Below are positions 56,701-64,000 of a stretch of 64,000 bases of DNA, piece by piece. The DNA lies in NCBI GenBank assembly GCA_004352715.1, contig SCFE01000027.1, forward strand, positions 339,653 to 403,652, written 5' to 3'. Under the pieces are notes generated by a model. It saw only the letters and a program-made list of their open reading frames with translations. It made no database searches and was not told the DNA's origin. Origin of the DNA: Hofstenia miamia. Lineage: Eukaryota > Xenacoelomorpha > Acoela. Positions within the stretch are counted from its first letter, which is position 1. The number at the start of each line of letters is the position of its first letter. The translations under genes and the position numbers were made by a program.

Positions 56701-57249
56701 AAAAGACTTAAATTGCACAAAAATTGGCATTATAACATAAAAGGATTATTATAAAGATCATAGTAATCATTTACAAATTTTAAAAATAGTGCTTTCAGTT
56801 CACTCTTAAAAAATGATGATGGATTAAATATGTCCAGTGAAGTATATTCGCGAAGGGAATTTGAGAGCTTTACTGCTTGAATGAAGAAATCAGAGTCGGA
56901 GGTCTTTGTGCGAACTCGTTTAGGGACAAGGAAAGCTCGCTGTAGATTCCGTAGAAGTTTGTCTGAATGTTTCATCGAAATGTAATTCCAGACCGGAAAG
57001 TCAATCTTGCGTGCAATGAGCTTATTTAGCATTATTAATTAAACGTATATTTAGCTTACCTTTAAACTGAATAAGACAGGATATTGGCATCATATTTGAT
57101 TGAATTAGACGATTTTATAAGAACTACCATTGTGAATCCATTTTAGGCATTTATATTGGAAAGTTTCAAGCTTTTGAAGTTCAACCTCACATGGATGCCA
57201 GATTTCAGATGCATACATGAGAATGGACAAAATGTAAACGCGATATACT

Positions 57250-57414
57250 ACAAAACTTAAATATCTGTAGCCTAAAATGACGTTTTTCTTGTATATATTT
57301 CATGTCTTTTTTATTATTTTTGTACATTATTGACGCTATTTAGAGAATTTATCAGTTTCTGAAATTGTAAATAAAAGTCTCTAAATATAGAATATCTTAT
57401 CTTATCTTATCTTA
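57250..57414 (+). mobile_element. Short LINE or SINE 3' end inserted in the opposite-strand LINE
   Basis: It splits the RT frame of the host LINE between TARLK and the SILMYASEIW segment. It ends AAATAAAAGTCTC and a pentanucleotide tail of TTATC units (about 57390-57412). The AAGTCT-plus-tail structure matches the 3' ends of the other two LINE copies here, so it is probably a 5'-truncated relative. Confidence 0.6.
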
Positions 57415-57835
57415 TTATTTAAGTCTTGCAGTAACTGGAACATAATAAGGAATGTTTCTACGAATTTCGATTAATAGAGGATAGCATATTTTAAGCCTTT
57501 TGCTGATATGCACTTCCCATTTTAGATCATCACTCAACCATACACCAAGATGCTTTAAAACTGAAGAAGTATGGAGTGATTCAAAATTAATTGTTAATGA
57601 ATCACTATGCGAAGGCCCACCAAACACAATGAACATTGTTTTGCTTGTATTGAGAGTCATCTTATTACGAATACACCATTCAACGTATGCATTCAGATCA
57701 AGTTTAAGAAAGGAAAGGTAAGGATTGGAACCTTTTACATTGTCAGCAAATAAGTATAGTAAGTCATTGATAAAAACTATATAAAGGACATAACCGGCAA
57801 TAACTACGAATTTATTTGCATCCAGTGATGATCTC

Positions 57836-58406
57836 CATTTTTTGTAGCATTTAATAAAGTATCAGTATAATTAAAAAATGTTTGCGAGATCTAAATTGAG
57901 TATTCGATAGTAGGTTGTATATATTGAGATGTTCCGTTATTTGGTCATGTAGAAATCGCTAGATCCATGTAATAATCACTCAAATAAATTTATAATCGCT
58001 CGAATATTATTTATGTGGAACCATATCATCAAGCAAATCTTCTTAAGGAGTTAAGTAAAACACAAACATCCATTAGGGCTTAAAATGTAGTTTTGTAATG
58101 TTACCTGAGAAGAAGAGAAATATGGTAAGCGGCTGAATGTAAATCCAACGAAATAGCAAATTATAGTTTTGTATTCAATTTTACATATATATTGGCTACA
58201 TATTGTACTTCAATACATGCTTATTAGAAACCACTTGCTTTAATATAGAGATAGCATACATTTACATATCTCGTAAGAATATTAGTAATACTGATTTGCC
58301 AAGTTAGGCAACATTTCAAAATAATAACTAGGTCGGTTAATTTATTGAATATATTTTTGTTTTTCGCCTTTACAGAACTGTAAAATCGACTCAAATTCTA
58401 CAGACA
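57836..58406. other. AT-rich noncoding stretch between two LINE copies
   Basis: Remains of the palm region of the LINE may extend a little into it; nothing else is supported. Confidence 0.4.
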
Positions 58407-58890
58407 AATAATAATAATAATAGACTTTTATTTTAAAACGGATAAAAACATCAATTTAAGTTATAGAAATACTAGTTTTTCATTCCACGAAGGAGCCGAT
58501 ATGGGAATAGAGAAAGTTCTCGTTCAGAGTTGGTTTTTATTACTCCAGAGAGCCTCTCACGCAGTCGACTATCTTCATAATGTGAGCGTTGAGGCAGAAT
58601 ATCTTGCATTACATGATTCTCAGAAGTCAGTATCTGCTGAAGAAGCCTATTATCAACTTTGGTTATGATTTTTTCAATAGGGGTATAATTTGATATAATT
58701 TTAAGGCGTAAAGCTTTTTTCTGAAATTTATCTAAGAGCAGCATAAGGAATTTTGAGGAACCTCCCCAAACTGAACAACAATATGTTAGCGAGGGCATAA
58801 CTAATGCATAGTATAGTGCTTGTAGTTCATATTGGCTAAATCCAAGATGTTTCAATTTCAGCAATAAATACAACTTAAATAGACATTATA
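58407..58890 (-). mobile_element. LINE copy, C-terminal part with 3' tail, minus strand
   Basis: 133 open codons (58873-58472): LKHLGFSQYELQALYYALVM, then PSLTYCCSVWGGSSKFLMLL, DKFQKKALRLKIISNYTPIE and a C-terminus ending ...LLRGMKN. The 'L..LY.AlV.PhL.Y...vWG' and 'L...QKKalR.i' segments follow the thumb in CR1/L2-like ORF2. The 3' UTR ends AATAAAAGTCT followed by an (ATT)n tail (58408-58423 on the plus strand). Confidence 0.85.
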
Positions 58891-59599
58891 ACGAAAAAAT
58901 AACTCATTTACTGAAGTTTCTATTTGTTCCAAGCTCATGCACACACTAAAAATCACACAACGACAATGATAAATTCGAATTTATCAGCGACTGATTAAAC
59001 TCAAGTAGACTATCAATCTACTCTGAGAACATAGGAATTTTTGTTTTCCCTGTTTGCTTAAATGCATATCAAATTTCAAGTAATAAACTAAGCAATAGAC
59101 AATAGTAAAAAAATTTAGATTTTCAAACTATTAAATCTCAGGATTTACAAAAAAAATCTCGCTATTGAATGCCAATAAAATTTCGAACTTCCAGGAATTA
59201 CGAATCCTAGTTTTACTATCTCATTACATCAAATACGATATTCTTTTATGAAAATATAGAAGTATAGACCTAAAGCTTCATAATTCTTTAGGCCTATGGG
59301 TTTAAACAAATACTCTGGGATAGATTTAGTATTTTAGGACAATTTGTATATATATATATATATTAAATTTTGCAGATTTTTTGAAGTGAAATTAATACAA
59401 ATGTGAATTTTTCCGACTTGCTTCGTTGCCTACTGAATTCAACACAATCACTTGTTGCTCTTATCATATCATGTCATTAAAATTGTAAAAAAAATTTCCA
59501 TTTAATAAAGACTTTGCTACTAAATTCAATAAAATGCAACTGCAACTTACTGGTTTCAACAATTACAACTACCAATAAAGCAAATTACAAAAGAGAATA
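58891..59599. other. AT-rich noncoding stretch
   Basis: Contains a short (TA)n tract near 59346; otherwise nothing supported. Confidence 0.45.
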
Positions 59600-59605
59600 T
59601 TTATT
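59600..59605 (-). promoter_or_regulatory. Polyadenylation signal for the minus-strand exon
   Basis: AATAAA on the minus strand 41 bases after the stop codon at 59647. Confidence 0.6.
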
Positions 59606-59646
59606 TAAATTCTAATGATAAAACTAATTCTAAACTATAACACACA

Positions 59647-59801
59647 TTATTCATCTTCTGGCGGTTCTTCTGGATTGGTTTCTTCCTCAGGTACTCTCCG
59701 TTTTTCAAAAAATCTCATCGCGCGAAATTGAATAATATCGTAACTGGTATCCGCATCGAATTTGGTTAAAAATAGAACCAGTTCGCTAAATGAAGTGTAT
59801 T
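59647..59801 (-). CDS. Terminal coding exon of an unidentified host gene
   Basis: Acceptor TATGCTTAAG then two leftover bases and 50 codons plus stop: YTSFSELVLFLTKFDADTSY, then DIIQFRAMRFFEKRRVP, then a Glu/Pro-rich acidic end (EEETNPEEPPEDE). High G and C for this region, no internal stop, strong charge pattern and a polyadenylation signal downstream make this a convincing last exon. Upstream exons would lie at higher coordinates on the minus strand, but I could not find them in 59802-64000. Family not recognised. Confidence 0.68.
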
Positions 59802-61055
59802 CTTAAGCATAAATAAACATATAAACAATAATACTAATAATTGATTTTAAACCTTTGTACATTACAAAAAAGTATAAAAATACTCATTAAAGTTTAAAGC
59901 AAATTCTTTTTCTATATTTCCATTTTGTTGCAAATTGATATTACTTAGTTACAGATTTTATTCTTTGAATGTCGAAATAAGTTATTTTCTAAACAATGTT
60001 CAAAAATATATCGGTGTTTTTCATTCCAATATCGAATTGAATAGATAACTCATTCTTCGCAAAACTCTAGACAGCACAAAAGAATTTATATATGCATAGC
60101 GGCTGATATAAGTAGATACGATATCAGGAATTCTCACATAAAAGAACATTATAGGTATTAAACAGCATCACGAAATTTTATCAGCTAAGAAATGAACAAA
60201 ATTATTAAACATATATCAACTAAGGCAATTTAGAAAATAAAACTATACATAAAATGTCAAACTATATACAAAAATTATAACTTATTTAAAATATACTTTA
60301 ATTATAAATTTAGGAATTTGATTGCAAAGTAGCCATCTCGATGAAGAAATAATTCGGTTTGAAGTGTGATTTGGTGTAAGTACTTTTTATAACAAAATTT
60401 AGAAATATTTTCTAATCGGATCTCATTAATAAAGTAACAAACTACATGTAGAAGAGAATGTGACTGTTAATGAAAGTGAATGAATGAAAAGAAACAATAA
60501 ATTGTAAATCATATGATGCACAAGAAATTTGTAGCAATATAATTGAATTTATATCAAAGTATTCAATATATGAACGGAAAATATTTAGAGGTAACTACTC
60601 CAGGTTCGAATTCAGAAATGGTTAGTAATGCTAGATGTTATATACCATATAACTCACAAATGGAAATCGTAATTGAAAAAAATTATAACACCTCACACAT
60701 TTTTCAATTCAATGTGTGACATTTATGAGGATTATTGGCATTATTTTGAAATTGAAATGTTTTTGGAGCTTTTCTTCTGCAATAATATGTGGCATCGGGT
60801 AAAGTTTTGAGTTTTTAAGTTTATAATCTGTAGCTAGGCTCAGTGGATTGACTGACAATTTAATGCATTGAATATAAAGAAATTACTTTAATCTACAATA
60901 TATCCATACAAACTACAAATGCACCAGCAATGATCAATCATTAACAAGAAAGGACTGAATTTGCTAATTTTATTTTCAATAATCACATTTATTAGGAGCG
61001 AAATATTTGAACCAACGAATTATATTTAAGGCAGATTGGAAGTGAATATGGATTA
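59802..61055. other. AT-rich stretch, probably intronic
   Basis: Presumed part of the last intron of the minus-strand gene ending at 59647; no exon seen. Confidence 0.4.
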
Positions 61056-61376
61056 CAGAGTGACAATATGAAGTAAACATGCACCCGAACCCGACCCGAA
61101 AATTTAATACCCGAATCCTACCCAACCCGAAAAACTAATTTAACTTAACGTTAAGGATCTCTGCCCAATCAAATTATGATTAACATCAATAATTTTCTGA
61201 TAGAGGAAATTTGGTATTACTCAGCGTCTTGGATCTTTCTCAAACAAGCTGCTATTAAAATCCGTATTATTTTAATAATCAATCAAATCTTTGCACCCGA
61301 GAACGAACGGACCCGACAATTTGCTATCCGAACCCGATTTCAGGTCGGGTTTAATGGAGAGCCCGATGTCACTCTC
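61056..61376. mobile_element. Inverted-repeat element with ACCCGA subterminal motifs
   Basis: Ends CAGAGTGACA and, complemented, GAGAGTGACA. ACCCGA/ACCCGAACCCGACCCG motifs cluster at both sides (also inverted as TCGGGT), with an AT-rich middle. About 320 bp, no coding content of note. No clean target duplication was found. Confidence 0.55.
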
Positions 61377-61923
61377 TAATACGGATCTGAAAAAACGAAG
61401 AGCTCTCAATTTTCTGCTGAAAAAATATTTATTGAATAATGTGGAAAGATTTGAGTTTTTCTAAAGTTCAAATTAATAACATTGTTTTAGCATGAACGGC
61501 TATGGGGGGGGGATGATATGTACACTGGTTTTCTCGTAACAGATATCTAAGAGGAAACAGTCAACATCAAATTTCAAACAAGATAGTGCGCAAACTCACT
61601 AACTTAGTGTTTCAGGAAAAAAGCACACAAATTCCAGGAATTGAAAAACAGAAAAATTGGATGTGTTGATGATCTATACAAAGGGTATTTAAGCAAGCTC
61701 TTCATACTTTGCAAGGCGATTGCTTCAAAATTTTACAAAACGATTAATTCTTAGAGCATCATTTAATATAATTATTCATAAATCATGTACATAATAGCTT
61801 AGTGGCAACATAATTTTGATGCCTCTTTTTGCATAGTTTGATTTATACTTCATATTACCAATGCATCTACAAATTTCTTGTGCGAAAAATCTAAACAACA
61901 GCACAATTTGAAGAAATGAAAAT

Positions 61924-62169
61924 CTGAAAATAGAGAAATACAAACAGAAATGTTATCTCTTAGAGGCATGCGAAAAGATCATTCCACCGAATCTACAACG
62001 AGTCTCCATTCGAGCATTTTCAAGGAGAGCGTCGGAAAGAATATCTCTACAAAACAATCGATTTAGTGGTGTGTGGAAGTTAGTGAAAAAAAAGCAACCA
62101 AAACTACAATTATCCCATTATTACGACTCATTTAGCATCATCATTGCACTTCGTAACAAAAATGTTTAA
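61924..62169 (+). CDS. Candidate coding segment, unidentified
   Basis: An 81-codon open stretch without its own ATG near the start: KYKQKCYLLEACEKIIPPNL, then QRVSIRAFSRRASERISLQN, then RFSGVWKLVKKKQPK. It could be an exon starting after the AG of CTGAAAATAG, with a donor-like GTGTGTGG near 62070. The basic, Arg/Ser-rich content and higher GC stand out. The complementary strand is also partly open, so strand is uncertain. Confidence 0.3.
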   Translation: MKIEKYKQKCYLLEACEKIIPPNLQRVSIRAFSRRASERISLQNNRFSGVWKLVKKKQPKLQLSHYYDSFSIIIALRNKNV

Positions 62170-62697
62170 AACTAAACTCTCAAACTCGTCATTTTAAAGT
62201 TTTATTATTCTATGTCAAACAATAGTCCCTTGGTTCAACAACTAGTTTAGTTCGTTATTTCTATATAAATTATGCCTAACTCATAACAAAGAAGACATTT
62301 TCGAAAAATAGGAATATACAGCAACTGCTGCGTTGTAATAATTTAAGAGTTATATTAATAGAATGGATCAATATATCAGCATGTCGCAATTATCCCATGT
62401 TAGCCTCATTTTTCAACTTATACACATATGTTTTCAATGATTTTAGGCAATTTCTACTCACAAAAAACAGCAATATAAACGGTTGCAGTCGGTTTGAGTG
62501 TTAATGAAATTAACTCGAGTTCAAAATCCGAATTATTAAAATCAATCTATGTGGAATACTTGCAAAATGTATACATATGAAAGCATAGCGAAAATTACTT
62601 ATTCGTTTAAAGAATTAGGTCTCTGACCTTGGATTAATTTGATTTATATTCAAACAGGCTGTAACGGTTCGTACACCTGGCTGTAAATTGAAATATC
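62170..62697. other. AT-rich noncoding stretch
   Basis: Nothing supportable; leads into a (TA)n tract and gap. Confidence 0.45.
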
Positions 62698-62731
62698 ATA
62701 TATATATATATATACATGTATATATATATAT

Positions 62732-63169
62732 NNNNNNNNNNNNNNNNNNNNNNNNNNNNNNNNNNNNNNNNNNNNNNNNNNNNNNNNNNNNNNNNNNNNN
62801 NNNNNNNNNNNNNNNNNNNNNNNNNNNNNNNNNNNNNNNNNNNNNNNNNNNNNNNNNNNNNNNNNNNNNNNNNNNNNNNNNNNNNNNNNNNNNNNNNNNN
62901 NNNNNNNNNNNNNNNNNNNNNNNNNNNNNNNNNNNNNNNNNNNNNNNNNNNNNNNNNNNNNNNNNNNNNNNNNNNNNNNNNNNNNNNNNNNNNNNNNNNN
63001 NNNNNNNNNNNNNNNNNNNNNNNNNNNNNNNNNNNNNNNNNNNNNNNNNNNNNNNNNNNNNNNNNNNNNNNNNNNNNNNNNNNNNNNNNNNNNNNNNNNN
63101 NNNNNNNNNNNNNNNNNNNNNNNNNNNNNNNNNNNNNNNNNNNNNNNNNNNNNNNNNNNNNNNNNNNNN
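62732..63169. other. Assembly gap (438 N)
   Basis: Flanked by (TA)n tracts on both sides (62698-62731 and 63170-63200). Confidence 0.99.
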
Positions 63170-63203
<34 letters not shown>

Positions 63204-63453
63204 GAAACATAAAAATCAAAATAATTGCGACAGGAATTTGCTATCTGACACAACTACAAAGAACAATAGATGCACTAGTAAGTAATTACTAGGGTTGTTA
63301 CTTTTTAACCGAAACATAAAATTGGCATTGTTCACATAAAAATTATCATTTTACCTCAAAATTTGAAATTATTTGGGTCTAACTTGTATTTATCTCATCA
63401 CTAAAACGTTAAAGTTATAGACATATCTAATATCTTTTTTGTGGAGTTGTAGC

Positions 63454-63799
63454 CAGACTTGTCAACGAGCCGAGCCAAGCTTGAGCACTGCATTGGATAT
63501 TCAACGAGCCCGAAACGAGCCTTTGTTAAGTCAGGAAAATTAATATTACTTTTTCTTATTAATTTGTTTATGCAGGTTTTTCTAAATTTTTCATTCAATA
63601 TACCTTTTTATAATCTTATTTTAAAATGTTTATTTAACAATAGCAGGATTTATGTAAAAAATCTGAGAGCGCAATATTATAAAATTTCGAGCTAAAACGA
63701 CTCTCATCAAATGGTTCTATGTGGCGTGTCGAGTCGAACCGAAAACACTCAAAAGTAGAACGGGCCGAGCATAAAAATTGCGGCTCGTTGACAAGTTTG
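63454..63799. mobile_element. hAT-type MITE, family B, complete 346-bp copy
   Basis: Ends CAGACTTGTCAACGAGCCGA and, complemented, CAAACTTGTCAACGAGCCGC: near-perfect inverted repeats of about 19 bp. Flanked by exact 8-bp duplications GTTGTAGC (63446-63453 and 63800-63807). The GAGCCGAGC/CGGGCCGAGC subterminal motifs are repeated. The truncated copies in the inverted-repeat arms share its middle and right end. Confidence 0.93.
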
Positions 63800-64000
63800 G
63801 TTGTAGCATACTATGAGTTCCTATTGCAAAGAAAATTGTTTTATAAGTTTTGACGTTATAAACTTGAGATATCCCTAGTAATTACAAATATACATGAATT
63901 TTATCGAACATTGTCTTTGACAAAGAAAATCGAATTTTTCATTGGTCCATGGAACAATGTTCAATATCAAAAGGGAAAAGACAAGTCCAACCCTACAAAC

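Larger units (their letters stand above)
56683..57835 (-). mobile_element. LINE copy on the minus strand, interrupted by a second element
   Basis: From 57835 downward: VLYIVFINDLLYLFADNVKG (a decayed FADD box, now FADN), MTLNTSKTMFIVFGG, LKHLGVWLSDDLKWEVHI, then an insertion (57250-57414), then SILMYASEIWHPCEVELQKL and FQYKCLKWIHNGSY. After a frame change come KIDFPVWNYISMKHSDKLLR and a C-terminus. The 3' end is the (ACT)n tail (plus-strand (AGT)6 at 56683-56700). RT motif order and tail agree on orientation. Confidence 0.85.

Noticed and set aside
1-64000. CRISPR arrays, rRNA or tRNA genes, bacterial-type operons
   Set aside because: No spaced direct repeats of CRISPR type, no rRNA or tRNA signatures, and gene structure is eukaryotic throughout.

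Overview
This is AT-rich metazoan nuclear DNA, most likely from an invertebrate. The evidence is spliced host exons with GT/AG borders and AATAAA signals, many non-LTR, Penelope-like and Ty3/gypsy retroelement relics, hAT-type and mariner-type DNA transposon remains, vertebrate-type TTAGGG motifs, and very many (TA)n tracts. Nothing bacterial is present: no operons, CRISPR, rRNA or tRNA gene was seen. The species cannot be named from the sequence. The assembly is fragmentary, with N gaps at 4470-5469, 8321-8517, 9485-10484, 25103-25113, 29270-30201, 48364-48384, 52427-52448 and 62732-63169, plus single Ns at 3660 and 31022.

Layout. 1-500: tail of a LINE reverse transcriptase. 551-4460 and 30226-34135: the two arms of a 3.9-kb inverted repeat that match with no net length difference (mirror coordinates always sum to 34686); each holds an hAT MITE with an 8-bp target duplication, a mariner-like relic and a truncated second hAT MITE. 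6470-7540: two possible host exons separated by a 559-bp transposon-like element carrying telomere-like repeats. 8061-9484: a small (TA)n-bounded element and a Penelope-like element flanked by inverted copies of its terminus. 10485-14189 (minus): a Ty3/gypsy retrotransposon with gag, protease, RT and a truncated RNase H, lacking its integrase core. 15274-17164: a LINE copy. 18800-19620: a second Penelope-like element with a duplicated 3' end. 19624-22104: a decayed DNA transposon of a family I cannot name with certainty. 22105-29236: mostly empty AT-rich DNA.

34136-64000 is richer in host sequence. 37438-37974 (minus) is an apparently intronless gene of 178 codons with one internal stop. 44490-53427 (plus) is a five-exon coiled-coil protein gene (368 residues, phases all agree) with a 6.4-kb first intron filled by a LINE relic and an hAT MITE. 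59647-59801 (minus) is a convincing terminal exon with a downstream polyadenylation signal. Single candidate exons lie at 38976-39226 and 54855-55060 (minus) and at 61924-62169 (plus). Around them are a mariner-type relic (53896-54185), two LINE copies (56683-58890) and more short inverted-repeat elements (38290-38652, 61056-61376, 63454-63799).

The genes do not form a pathway that can be read from the window. The strongest unusual signals are the length-perfect inverted repeat with an assembly fingerprint, the telomere-motif element, the Penelope-like termini with hammerhead-like cores, the single-stop host gene, and the unassigned coiled-coil gene.
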